A stretch of 64,000 nucleotides of DNA from Psychrobacter sp. NG254 (GTDB lineage Bacteria > Pseudomonadota > Gammaproteobacteria > Pseudomonadales > Moraxellaceae), in assembly GCF_015277735.1 (NCBI RefSeq), contig NZ_JADHDA010000003.1, positions 310,001-374,000 on the forward strand, in the 5' to 3' direction. The first letter of the stretch is position 1; each line of letters opens with the position of its first letter. The notes under the pieces were generated by a model. The model worked only from the letters and a program-made list of their open reading frames with translations, ran no database searches and had not been told where the DNA came from. A program made the translations under genes and the position numbers. This document shows positions 43,547-52,352 of the stretch, in pieces.

Positions 43547-45040
43547 TTAAGCCATCATGAAACCAAGTCCTAAGAAGGTAGCAACCGATAGCACAGCACC
43601 AAGCATCGCATAAGGGAACTGCGTGAAGGCATGCTGCATGGGTGAACAACCAGCACCTTGTGCGGCTAATAGTGATGAATCACTAAAGAAGCAAGCATGA
43701 CTACCAAATGAAGAGGCTGATAATAAAGCACCGATGACCAATGGCGTGCTAACACCTAGCGCGGCTGCTACTGGGAATACAATCGGCATGGCAAGGACGT
43801 ATAGGCCCCAGCTTGATGAGGTCGCAAAAGTTAAGAAAGCCATGACAGCGAAAATAACAGCAGGGAAGATAATAATCGTCATGTGCGGTGAGATAGCGTC
43901 AATGACATACATGGTCATACCAAGCTCGTCGTTAATGGCTTTCAAAAAGAAACCACCAATAACGGTCGATAATGGATACAACATGACCTTAAAGCCTGTA
44001 AAAATCGACTCTACTTGCGTCTCAAAACTCAAAAGACCTTGTGCCCAATAGACCATAACGGTCACAAAACAGGTAAGCAATGCGCCTCTTAATAAATCCA
44101 CTTCAAAGTAAATAGTTGAGACGATAAGCAAAATCATTGGGAATGCAAAGTTAAAAATATTGGCTTTGAACGATAACGTGCGTTTGGCTTTGACATTTGA
44201 AACCAATTGTTCATCGACAAAGTCTTCTGGAACAGGATTCCCTTCTTTCGCGCGTTTCTCTGCACGCTTCATCGGACCCCAGTCGCCTAAGATACCGTAA
44301 GCCACCAAAAACACGATAAGTAGGGCAAACCAAGCATAAGCCATAAAAGGGATAGAGCTGATATAAAGAGACATACCAGCGCCGTCTGCTGCCACGCCGT
44401 TTTCTTCTAGTAGGCCTGAAAAGTAGACTGCCCATGTAGAGATAGGAACGATTACACACATAGGTGCAGCAGTAGAATCGACAATATAGGCGAGTTTTTC
44501 ACGTGATACGCCATAAGTATCCGTGAGCTTTTTCACTGATGTCGAAACGGCCAAACAGTTTAGATAGTCATCAATGAAGACCACAACGCCCAATGCAAAA
44601 GTCGCCAGTAACGACTGTCTACGTGATTTAATGATTCTTTTGAGCCATTCACTAAAGCCATCTAAGCAACCACTCACTTCGAGCAACTGAATCAGACCAC
44701 CCATGAGACCACAAACGAGCACGATCCAAATAATGGTTTCGTTACCGAGTACGGCTGAGATATTATCTGCAAAAGGAGAGACCAGATCGAATGGGTTGAG
44801 CATCACAAGACCAGCAACACAGCCTGCGATCATTGACTCAAAGGGACGTCTCGACACGATAGCAATGATGAGTACTAGCATGGTCGGTAGTAGGGAGAGG
44901 ATACCCCAAGATTCTGATGGATCTCGGGTGGATGATAACCAGACAAAGGCAAGATAGATGGCTATTCCCACTACGACAGTGAGAAAAACTCGCTTGTTGT
45001 GATACTGTCCTTCGACAGCATCCTTGAGCTTCATGTTCAT
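43547..45040 (-). CDS. NhaC-family Na+/H+ antiporter-like carrier
   Basis: A 497-residue membrane protein with 11-13 hydrophobic segments. Family wording: SLLPTMLVLIIAIVSRRPFESMIAG, FALGVVVFIDDYLNCLAVSTSVKKLTD, LAYIVDSTAAPMCVIVPISTWAVYF and SSSWGLYVLAMPIVFPVAAALG. NhaC-type proteins exchange Na+ and protons, or sometimes Na+ with an organic solute. The position between aguB and puuB on one strand suggests transport of agmatine, putrescine or a related amine, which is inference only. AAGGAA lies 8 bases before the ATG at 45040. Confidence 0.87.
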   Translation of the reverse strand: MNMKLKDAVEGQYHNKRVFLTVVVGIAIYLAFVWLSSTRDPSESWGILSLLPTMLVLIIAIVSRRPFESMIAGCVAGLVMLNPFDLVSPFADNISAVLGNETIIWIVLVCGLMGGLIQLLEVSGCLDGFSEWLKRIIKSRRQSLLATFALGVVVFIDDYLNCLAVSTSVKKLTDTYGVSREKLAYIVDSTAAPMCVIVPISTWAVYFSGLLEENGVAADGAGMSLYISSIPFMAYAWFALLIVFLVAYGILGDWGPMKRAEKRAKEGNPVPEDFVDEQLVSNVKAKRTLSFKANIFNFAFPMILLIVSTIYFEVDLLRGALLTCFVTVMVYWAQGLLSFETQVESIFTGFKVMLYPLSTVIGGFFLKAINDELGMTMYVIDAISPHMTIIIFPAVIFAVMAFLTFATSSSWGLYVLAMPIVFPVAAALGVSTPLVIGALLSASSFGSHACFFSDSSLLAAQGAGCSPMQHAFTQFPYAMLGAVLSVATFLGLGFMMA

Positions 45041-45213
45041 GGTGACGTTCCTTGTGTGACATTATGGCTTATATAGAGAAGATCCTGTTTTAAGATAATG
45101 ATCGATAGGAAGTGCGAGTGGACTTCCTATTGAGTTAGTAATAACAATCTGTTGCATGAATAGCTTCAAAGTCTTGCTTATCATTAAGCAGAAAATTGAA
45201 GCCATCACATTAT

Positions 45214-46545
45214 TTATAAGCCAGTCGTGTCTTTTAGCGCATACCACCATGAGCCCATCATGGAGTAGGGCACGCGTAGCGCGCGGCCACCTGGGAAAGG
45301 AATCCATGGGATTTGTGCAAAGGTGTCGAACTCTTTGGTATTGCCATTGATTGCATCAGCCAATATCTGTCCGAATAGATGTGAGCCTGTCACGCCATGA
45401 CCACTATAACCATGGGCAAAATATACGCGATCATGTAGCTTGCCCATTTGCGGTACGCGTGAAAACGACAAGGCAAAGTTACCACTCCATGCATAGTCGA
45501 TTTTGACATCACGCAGCTCTGGGAAAATCTTATTCATGTTTGGTCTGATTTTGGCAGTGATATCAGAGGGATCTTGACCACCGTAGACCGTACCACCACC
45601 AAACAACATGCGTTTATCTGCTGAGAGGCGATAGTAATCAAGGATATAGCGAACATCTTCGACACAGACGTCAGTTGGGAGCAGCTTATCTGCTAAGTCA
45701 CCTAATGGTTCGGTGGCGATAATTTGCGTCGATACGGGCATGACTCGGTCAGTCAGCTTAGGAATGACTTTGTTTAAGTACGCATTACCGCACATAACGG
45801 CTTGCTTACAAGTGACCGTGCCAAACTCAGTGATGACCTTGATATGGTCGTCAGCATATTCAACATCAACGACTAGCGTGTTTTCATAAATAGTACCGCC
45901 ACGTGATTCAATGGCAGCGGCTTCGCCAAGTGCAAGATTTAGCGGATGGAAATGTCCACCTGAGTGATCGATAACCCCGCCTACATAGGCCTCTGACTTG
46001 ATATGCTCTTGCATGCCGTATTTGTCTAGCATTTCGCGATCATGCATACCATGGCTTTCCCACAGTGCATGCGTTTTCTGCAAGTCTCTTAACTGCCCGT
46101 TGTTTAAGGCAGCAAAGATATTCTTTTCTTTCAAATCGCAGCTGATGTCGTAGTCTTGGATTAGTCGACGAATGATTTTGCCACCACGTGTGACGAGCTG
46201 ACCGACAAAATCGGCGTTTTGTTGACCATAAGAGCTTTTGATTTTTTCTAAGCTGGCATTTAGACCGTTGACAATCTGACCACCATTGCGGCCCGATGCA
46301 CCCCAACCAATCTGTGCGCCTTCCAGCACGACCACTTCGTGATCTGTCTCCATGAGATGCAGCGCCGTTGATAGGCCACTATAGCCACCACCCACCACGC
46401 AAATCTCAACATGAATATCATTTTCTAGCCTTGGTCTATCTGGTTTAGGATTACGACTGGCAGCATAGTAGCTATCAGGATACTGTCCTTTGTCTGAATA
46501 ATGCGGGATATTGCGCGTGTTGTTAGACGGCTTGCTATTTGACAT
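45214..46545 (-). CDS. puuB: Gamma-glutamylputrescine oxidase-like FAD oxidoreductase
   Basis: A DAO-type flavoenzyme that would oxidise gamma-glutamylputrescine to gamma-glutamyl-aminobutyraldehyde. The N-terminal dinucleotide fold is clear: CVVGGGYSGLSTALHLMETDHEVVVLEGAQIGWGASGRNGGQIVNG. Further segments are HFHPLNLALGEAAAIESRGG, RYILDYYRLSADKRMLFGGG and VYFAHGYSGHGVTGSHLFGQ, all typical of PuuB. I chose the ATG at 46545, one base after the puuA stop, with AGGA 8 bases upstream. An ATG at 46554 overlaps puuA and is the alternative. Product 443 residues. It is coupled to puuA. Confidence 0.92.
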   Translation of the reverse strand: MSNSKPSNNTRNIPHYSDKGQYPDSYYAASRNPKPDRPRLENDIHVEICVVGGGYSGLSTALHLMETDHEVVVLEGAQIGWGASGRNGGQIVNGLNASLEKIKSSYGQQNADFVGQLVTRGGKIIRRLIQDYDISCDLKEKNIFAALNNGQLRDLQKTHALWESHGMHDREMLDKYGMQEHIKSEAYVGGVIDHSGGHFHPLNLALGEAAAIESRGGTIYENTLVVDVEYADDHIKVITEFGTVTCKQAVMCGNAYLNKVIPKLTDRVMPVSTQIIATEPLGDLADKLLPTDVCVEDVRYILDYYRLSADKRMLFGGGTVYGGQDPSDITAKIRPNMNKIFPELRDVKIDYAWSGNFALSFSRVPQMGKLHDRVYFAHGYSGHGVTGSHLFGQILADAINGNTKEFDTFAQIPWIPFPGGRALRVPYSMMGSWWYALKDTTGL

Positions 46546-46546
46546 A

Positions 46547-47890
46547 TTAGACATCCTGTAAATAGGTGAGGTATTCAAGGTTGGTGACTTGCTGAGAGAA
46601 GCGTTTGGCTTCTTGTTTTTTAACCGCAATCAGCAGTTCAATCATCTCGCTTGGGAATAGTGCATCAATGACGTCACTGTTTTCAAACTGCCGAATGGCT
46701 GATAGCCAATCTAACGGTAAGGTTTTGAGATCTTCTTCGTTATAAGTAATGCTATTGATGGGCTCGGGCGCCTCTAACTTGTTTTCAATGCCATATAACA
46801 TGCCTGCCAATACTGCGCTACAGACTAAGTAAGGATTGGCATCAGCACCTGACACACGGTGCTCGATACGGCGTGCTTTTGAGTCCCCACCAGGGATACG
46901 TACAGCGGCAGTACGGTTCTCATAACCCCATGACACATTGTTTGGTGCCAAGGTACCGGGTGCAAAACGGCGATAAGAGTTCACGTGTGGCGCAAACAAT
47001 AAGGTGCAATCTGACATGGTTTTTAATAGTCCAGCAACGGCATGACGCAGCATATCTGAGCCTTCCGCTGAGCCATCATCAAAGACATTGTTGCCGTCTT
47101 TGTCTAATAAGCTGCAATGTACATGAAAGCCATTACCTGATTGTAGGCCGAACGGTTTTGCCATAAAGGTCGCGGTGAGCTTGCGACGAGTGGCCACTGC
47201 TTTGACCACTTGCTTAAACAAAATCGCATCGTCGGCGGCTTTTAGTGGGTCATCTACGTGTAGTAGGTTAATCTCAAACTGGCCACAGCCATTTTCAGCC
47301 AAAGCGGCATCGACAGGAATGTCGAGCTTTTTGCACTGGGCGTAGACTTCGTCTAAAAACTCATCGAATTGCAATAAGTCATTGATGCTTAGAATAGAGG
47401 TTTTGTTTAATCTCAGACCGCTCTTGGGGCGAATAGGTGGTTTTGGCGTCTCGCCTTCTGTGTAGTCAACCAAATAAAACTCAAGCTCAGTCGCCATCAC
47501 TGGTGTCAAACCAAGCGCTTTGAATTTTTTGCTGATAAAGTCTAAAACGTGTCTGGCATCACCGTAATACGGCTCATTGTCTTCGGTATAGAGCCAGATA
47601 GGTAGGAGTGAGGAAGGTGCGCTGGTGTTCAGAAGTGGATAAGCGGCACGACCAGTAGGGCGAGCAATGGCATCGATATCACCATTACACTGAGAGGATT
47701 CAATCACGTCAGCACCCCAGATGTCGACACCCAAAATAGACAATGGCAGTCGTATCGCTCCGTCTTTTGCCTTCTCCATTTGATTGGCGGGGATGCGCTT
47801 ACCACGAAGTAAGCCATTGATATCACCTGCTGCCACATAAACGTACTCTGTGTCGTTTGCAGATTCGCCCATTCCATTGGTTATCGTCAT
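46547..47890 (-). CDS. puuA: Gamma-glutamylputrescine synthetase
   Basis: A glutamine-synthetase-family enzyme of 447 residues that joins glutamate and putrescine with ATP. Seen: AAGDINGLLRGKRIPA, ATELEFYLVDY (metal Glu residues), AENGCGQFEINLLHVDDPLKAADDAILFKQVVKAVA, FMAKPFGLQSGNGFHVHCSL, NVSWGYENRTAAVRIPG and RRIEHRVSGADANPYLVCSAVLAGM. The lack of the adenylylation-site region and the neighbours separate it from GlnA. AGGAAG precedes the ATG at 47890. It is the first gene of the minus-strand run puuA-puuB-nhaC-like. Confidence 0.94.
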   Translation of the reverse strand: MTITNGMGESANDTEYVYVAAGDINGLLRGKRIPANQMEKAKDGAIRLPLSILGVDIWGADVIESSQCNGDIDAIARPTGRAAYPLLNTSAPSSLLPIWLYTEDNEPYYGDARHVLDFISKKFKALGLTPVMATELEFYLVDYTEGETPKPPIRPKSGLRLNKTSILSINDLLQFDEFLDEVYAQCKKLDIPVDAALAENGCGQFEINLLHVDDPLKAADDAILFKQVVKAVATRRKLTATFMAKPFGLQSGNGFHVHCSLLDKDGNNVFDDGSAEGSDMLRHAVAGLLKTMSDCTLLFAPHVNSYRRFAPGTLAPNNVSWGYENRTAAVRIPGGDSKARRIEHRVSGADANPYLVCSAVLAGMLYGIENKLEAPEPINSITYNEEDLKTLPLDWLSAIRQFENSDVIDALFPSEMIELLIAVKKQEAKRFSQQVTNLEYLTYLQDV

Positions 47891-48345
47891 GTCTATTCTT
47901 CCTATGAATTTGTAGAATTACTGGGTTTGTTGCTGCTGCTACGTTTTGGATGTTGTGTCTAAATTTTCTATTAGTGGCATTTATAACTAACACTTGAAAG
48001 ATAAGCATTTGATAAATGACTGGTTGAATAGGGCATGTTTTTATTTTTTGTCAACGATATTAGTGACTTATAGTCTGTACTCTCAAGCGTTTTTACTAAG
48101 CCTAAAAGTTAAACTCTGTTTAGTATCATTGCTGATGACTTTTAATATATGGATGAAAACTATAATTGTCAATTTTTATTTAAAATTATATTAAAACAAC
48201 TCAAATACAGCTTTTTAATACAAATACCGATATTAATGAAGTTTATAGTTTACATTTTGTGAGACCTTGTGTTAAATTTTAGCTAAATAAGGGATTAGAC
48301 AACATAGACGGCCTAGGTCTATTTGCTATAACAAGAGAAAATGAT
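47891..48345. other. Divergent regulatory region between puuA and puuD
   Basis: 455 bases, strongly AT-rich (particularly 48140-48240), with no convincing ORF. It must carry promoters for both operons and probably the binding site of the PuuR-like regulator. A quasi-palindrome AGACGGCCTAGGTCT at 48307-48321, just before puuD, is one candidate operator. Confidence 0.45.
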
Positions 48346-49086
48346 ATGAAAAATTCCAAACCTATTATTGCTATTGTGTCTTGTCATAAGATGGTTGACG
48401 GACAGCCCGCACAGGCGGTATATCAAAAATACATCGATGCTGTAAATTTCTATGGCGGTAACCCTATACTGCTGCCAAACACAGCTGCCGATAGCGAAAA
48501 CTTTGATGCACTGCTCGAAATGGCGGATGGGATTTTATTGACGGGCAGTTACAGCAATGTCGCACCAATGCGTTATGGCGCGACGCATACCGAAGCCAAA
48601 CAAGATCTAGGCCGTGATGAGCTAAGCTTCAAATTGTTGGCTTATGCAGACAGAACAGGGACTCCGCTATTGGCCGTTTGCCGAGGCTTACAAGAGATGA
48701 ATGTGTATTTCGAGGGGACGTTGCATCCTGACTGGCGTGAGGTAGAAGGGTTTTATGAGCCACATCTGGAAGACAATACCCAACCGCTTGAGGTGCAGTA
48801 TCAGCCAGTACATGACGTTATCATTCAACCCAAGGGTAGGCTGGCGGCGTTCGGTGAAACATGGCACGTCAACTCACTACATAAGCAGGCCATCAACAAA
48901 GTTGGCACACGTCTATTTGTCGAAGCGTTAGCACGCGATGGCTTGGTAGAGGCTATCAGCTTATTACAACATCCATTTATGATTGGTGTACAATGGCATC
49001 CTGAGTTAAATTATGCGCAAGACAGCTTGTCCAAATTTCTATTCACGGAATTTATTCACCATGCCAGAGAACCACAAACCGAATAG
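48346..49086 (+). CDS. puuD: Gamma-glutamyl-GABA hydrolase
   Basis: A class I glutamine amidotransferase-like peptidase (C26) of 246 residues that releases GABA from gamma-glutamyl-GABA. Seen: GDGILLTGSYSNVAP-type segment, RYGATHTEAKQDLGRDELSFKLL, catalytic Cys in LLAVCRGLQEMNVYFEGTLH, and the catalytic His-Glu pair in IGVQWHPELNY. It is divergent from puuA and overlaps the start of the regulator gene by 26 bases, so the two are translated from one message. Confidence 0.94.
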   Translation: MKNSKPIIAIVSCHKMVDGQPAQAVYQKYIDAVNFYGGNPILLPNTAADSENFDALLEMADGILLTGSYSNVAPMRYGATHTEAKQDLGRDELSFKLLAYADRTGTPLLAVCRGLQEMNVYFEGTLHPDWREVEGFYEPHLEDNTQPLEVQYQPVHDVIIQPKGRLAAFGETWHVNSLHKQAINKVGTRLFVEALARDGLVEAISLLQHPFMIGVQWHPELNYAQDSLSKFLFTEFIHHAREPQTE

Positions 49087-49798
49087 CACGACTAAAAGTA
49101 AGGCAGAAACTGCTGTCACTGATATTGAGAATGATGTTGATAGTGTCGATGACAAAAAGGTAGCTGATATTGAAATAGACGATATCGATGATGATGAACT
49201 GAATGATTCTGAAACAGCGTCAACTTCTGAAGCAGATGAATCGTTGAAGGAAGACATTGGTAAAAAGATTAACCAGCTGCGTTTAGCAAAAGGTTACTCA
49301 CAACGTAAGCTGGCAAAACTGTCAGGATTGACGAACACGTCTATCAGCTCGATCGAGCGCAACAAGGTCAGTCCAGCGGTCAATACGTTAAAGGCGATTT
49401 TGACAGTATTGGGTTCTGATCTGACCACGTTCTTTAGTGACGAGTGGAAAGAACCAAAGGCTAGAGTGATCGTAACGCCAAAAGATCTATTAGAGCTTAA
49501 TGAACCCAATAGCAAAGTGTCGCTAAAGCAGGTCTATAACTGTAGCACTACCAGAAACTTGGGGTTTTTGATCGAGACCTATCAGCCTAACAGCTCAACC
49601 GAAGAAAAAATCGCTCATGAGGGTGAGGAGATTGGTACGGTCATCGAGGGCAAGATTATTATCCGTATTGAAGATAGCACCTATTTGCTCAACCAAGGTG
49701 ATAGCTATGTGATTGATACCATTCAGCCGCATACCTTTATCAATCCTACCGATAGTATCACTCGTATTGTCAGTGCACACACACCGACGACTTATTAA
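49061..49798 (+). CDS. puuR: HTH/cupin regulator, PuuR-like
   Basis: A 245-residue regulator with a very acidic N-terminal region (about 65 residues, many Asp/Glu), then an XRE-type HTH (IGKKINQLRLAKGYSQRKLAKLSGLTNTSISSIERNKVSPAVNTLKAIL) and a C-terminal cupin (EEIGTVIEGKIIIRIEDSTYLLNQGDSYVIDTIQPHTFIN). This HTH-plus-cupin build is that of PuuR, the putrescine-responsive repressor of the puu genes. The ATG at 49061 lies inside the end of puuD. The acidic extension is longer than in enterobacterial PuuR. The assignment rests on architecture and position. Confidence 0.88.
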   Translation: MPENHKPNSTTKSKAETAVTDIENDVDSVDDKKVADIEIDDIDDDELNDSETASTSEADESLKEDIGKKINQLRLAKGYSQRKLAKLSGLTNTSISSIERNKVSPAVNTLKAILTVLGSDLTTFFSDEWKEPKARVIVTPKDLLELNEPNSKVSLKQVYNCSTTRNLGFLIETYQPNSSTEEKIAHEGEEIGTVIEGKIIIRIEDSTYLLNQGDSYVIDTIQPHTFINPTDSITRIVSAHTPTTY

Positions 49799-49849
49799 AC
49801 CTAAGCTTGGCTTCGGAGTGTGGGTATATTAAAGTTCTAAATCGTTAAC

Positions 49850-49886
49850 AAAAAAGGCGACTTCAATGAGAAGTGGCCTTTTTTTT
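49850..49886. terminator. Terminator between the converging puuR and glycosyltransferase genes
   Basis: An A-rich run and GGCGACTTC pair with GAAGTGGCC and a T run (one mismatch), around AATGA. Usable in both directions. Confidence 0.85.
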
Positions 49887-49921
49887 GATTATAAAGTTAG
49901 GTATCGAATGAAAGGCTTAGC

Positions 49922-51253
49922 TTATGGCTGTTGATTATTTTCAGTTTTTTCAGTTGTATCTATTGTATCCGCTGTCTTAGGTTTTTCTTTAATGAGCTTT
50001 ATGTTTGGATTTTTAGCAACAGGCTCGATATTTTTCACAGCGACGTTTAGGGCAGGCTTCGCCGCTTTTTTAAGGCTTTTTTGGATTCTGCGCACGGCCA
50101 ATGCATCGGCCTGTGCTTGCTCTTGTGCCAATGCCATGTCATTCAAGTTTTGATAGGCCTCAAGCGTTTTGTCAATCATTTCACGCATTGTGAATTTATT
50201 TGTCATCTCAGGCCGAGTCACACTCTCTAGCTGGTTTTTGACCGCTTTACAAAGTGAGCTGGCATTGTGTTTTTTGACCAGTCCTTGTGGATAGAGTGGT
50301 TGCAGAATTTCACTAAAGGCGGCCTGATCCCAGCCGATCACTGGCGTACCTAGATGGATGGCTTGCAGCGCATTAATACCGATGGATTCAGGTTCATTGG
50401 CGAGCGCCATCACAATATTGGCCGCTGATAGCCACTCACGCATATCATTGCGTTTGCTACCCACATAAGTGATACGCTCAGCGAGTCCCAAACTATTGCT
50501 ACGCTGACGGAAGTCTTCGTGAGCGACATCACCATCTTTATAATCATCATCCATAATAATGACATGAATATTTGGGAACTGTTCTTGCAGATTGCCTAAG
50601 ATGTCAATGAGCCACTCTTGGCCATACTCATTGCCAATGACGGTTGGGAATATCAGCCATTTTTTATGCTCAAGCTCAGGGTACTCAGCAAAGGTATGAC
50701 GCAGCCAATAGACAGAAGGGTTATGCCGATAAGGGTAGCGCCGAGTATCGATACCGCGATAGATACGCGTAATGACTTTGGGGTCAGCATCTTCAAGGCG
50801 CAGGCCTTTTTTTAGATATTGAGTGACGCTGTCTGACACGGTGATAATCGTATCGACATTGAGTAGCGCTTGGGAGTATTTATTAATGGGATAAAAACCA
50901 TACATGGTCGAGACGATTTTTGGCAGACGCTTGACGCGGGCACGGCGCAGTGCCAAATGCAATATCCATGCAGGGGTGCGCGAGTGTACATGAATGACAT
51001 CCGGCTCATATTTTTCGATCAGATGCCGCAGCGATGAGACCTGTAGCAACGACAGCCAAGATTTTTTGTTCATGTATAGCTGATGGTAGTGATTACCGTC
51101 ACGCTTTAGGCGTCTGACCAAATCATTATTTTCATCGGCGCTAGACACAATAATGGAGGTGTGGCCGTTTTTGACCAATGCGCGCCCAAGATGAAAAATG
51201 CCGCGCTCGGATTCATCATGCTTCAAAGACGACAGTAGGCGCATAATTTTCAT
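49922..51253 (-). CDS. Glycosyltransferase family 4 protein
   Basis: A GT-B fold glycosyltransferase of 443 residues. N-terminal domain: MRLLSSLKHDESERGIFHLGRALVKNG, YEPDVIHVHSRTPAWILHLAL, VSTMYGFYPINKYSQALLNVD and IYRGIDTRRYPY. C-terminal domain: WLIFPTVIGNEYGQEWLIDILGNL, ERITYVGSKRNDMREWLSAANIVMALANEPESIGINALQAIHLGTPVIGWD (the EX7E-like donor site). A Lys/Ala/Glu-rich tail of about 60 residues follows. It probably works on lipopolysaccharide core or another surface glycan. I chose the ATG at 51253; a GTG 15 bases upstream is an alternative. Confidence 0.87.
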   Translation of the reverse strand: MKIMRLLSSLKHDESERGIFHLGRALVKNGHTSIIVSSADENNDLVRRLKRDGNHYHQLYMNKKSWLSLLQVSSLRHLIEKYEPDVIHVHSRTPAWILHLALRRARVKRLPKIVSTMYGFYPINKYSQALLNVDTIITVSDSVTQYLKKGLRLEDADPKVITRIYRGIDTRRYPYRHNPSVYWLRHTFAEYPELEHKKWLIFPTVIGNEYGQEWLIDILGNLQEQFPNIHVIIMDDDYKDGDVAHEDFRQRSNSLGLAERITYVGSKRNDMREWLSAANIVMALANEPESIGINALQAIHLGTPVIGWDQAAFSEILQPLYPQGLVKKHNASSLCKAVKNQLESVTRPEMTNKFTMREMIDKTLEAYQNLNDMALAQEQAQADALAVRRIQKSLKKAAKPALNVAVKNIEPVAKNPNIKLIKEKPKTADTIDTTEKTENNQQP

Positions 51254-51406
51254 AATAGCGAGGGTCACCAGTTAATATTATCAAGCTGCTATTGTCAGTG
51301 AAAAGCGATTAAAACTCAACCATCAAGATAAAAAGAGGAGACAAGGACTGGGGTTTTTTGAAGACACAGCAATAAGCACATTCAATGGCAAAATCGATAG
51401 AGTGTG

Positions 51407-52279
51407 TTAGCGACGTTTTTGTAGGTGTTCGGCATTGGGCAATACTTGCTTTTCACTTAAGTATTTCCAATAGCGCTGCGGTAGGTACTGTTTATGCAGC
51501 TTGGGGTTTTTGCGCTCTTTGATATTGACGTTGGTAAAATACCCTTGCCAAAACTTCTGATAACGCTGCTCATCAGGACTGTGAATACTGGCAGGATTAC
51601 GGAGTACCGCGTCATCAAGATCAGTGATGGTTTGCAGTGCAGCAGGACGCGTAGGTGTGCTAGTACTCTTATCATAATAAATGCCATAGCCGCGAGTCAG
51701 ATCGTAGATGGCCCAATGCTGATCTTGATAACGCTGACGAAAATGCTCCCCAATGAGTGGTAACACATTGAAGTCCGGTTCAACACGCGCAAAATAAATA
51801 TCATCAGTGGTATGCTCAAAACGTACAAATGCCTCCATACGGTGCTTCTCGCGACCGACAGATTTGACTGTCTGCACCAGCTCAAGCACGTCCAAATTAC
51901 CCAAATCCTGCATGATTTGGCGATTGGGATAGTCGATGGCGTATTTGACCAACCGAAACAATGTCGTGCCGATATCGTCCTTCTCTGATAAAAATCCCCA
52001 CAAGATATTGCGCATACCTGAACGACCCAGCAGCGTATTTAGCTTTACCAAGACGCGCTCGGCTTGTTCTGCATCAGTGACTACGTTAGTTGCTTGGGCA
52101 ATCAATGAGGGCACATAACAATCTTGCGCCGTGAGCTTTAGCGCCATATCGTCTTGTAGTTTGTTGGCATAAACATAAAATACCGCACTCAGCCAACCCT
52201 CAAAGCTAGGCTCATACAGGATGATACTAGGCGTTAACTGACCGACAGTGTAAGCGTTGTTTCGGATAAGTTCTGACAT
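51407..52279 (-). CDS. TIGR03915-family putative DNA-metabolism protein
   Basis: A 290-residue protein with TPSIILYEPSFEGWLSAVFYVY, MRNILWGFLSEKDDIGTTLFRLVKYAID, SVGREKHRMEAFVRFEH, YFARVEPDFNVLPLIGEHFRQRYQDQHWAIYD and RYQKFWQGYFTNVNIKERKNPKLHKQYLPQRYWKYL. That layout is the family paired with a radical-SAM DNA-modification/repair protein in many genomes, and that partner is the neighbouring gene upstream (52353-53621), on the same strand, with a 73-base gap. The chemistry is not established. AGGATAAAAC precedes the ATG at 52279. Confidence 0.88.
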   Translation of the reverse strand: MSELIRNNAYTVGQLTPSIILYEPSFEGWLSAVFYVYANKLQDDMALKLTAQDCYVPSLIAQATNVVTDAEQAERVLVKLNTLLGRSGMRNILWGFLSEKDDIGTTLFRLVKYAIDYPNRQIMQDLGNLDVLELVQTVKSVGREKHRMEAFVRFEHTTDDIYFARVEPDFNVLPLIGEHFRQRYQDQHWAIYDLTRGYGIYYDKSTSTPTRPAALQTITDLDDAVLRNPASIHSPDEQRYQKFWQGYFTNVNIKERKNPKLHKQYLPQRYWKYLSEKQVLPNAEHLQKRR

Positions 52280-52352
52280 GTTTTATCCTACATTTCTATA
52301 CTAGACACAGGTGTGAGGTGGCAAAGTTTTTAGTATGTTTTTAAGCGTCATT

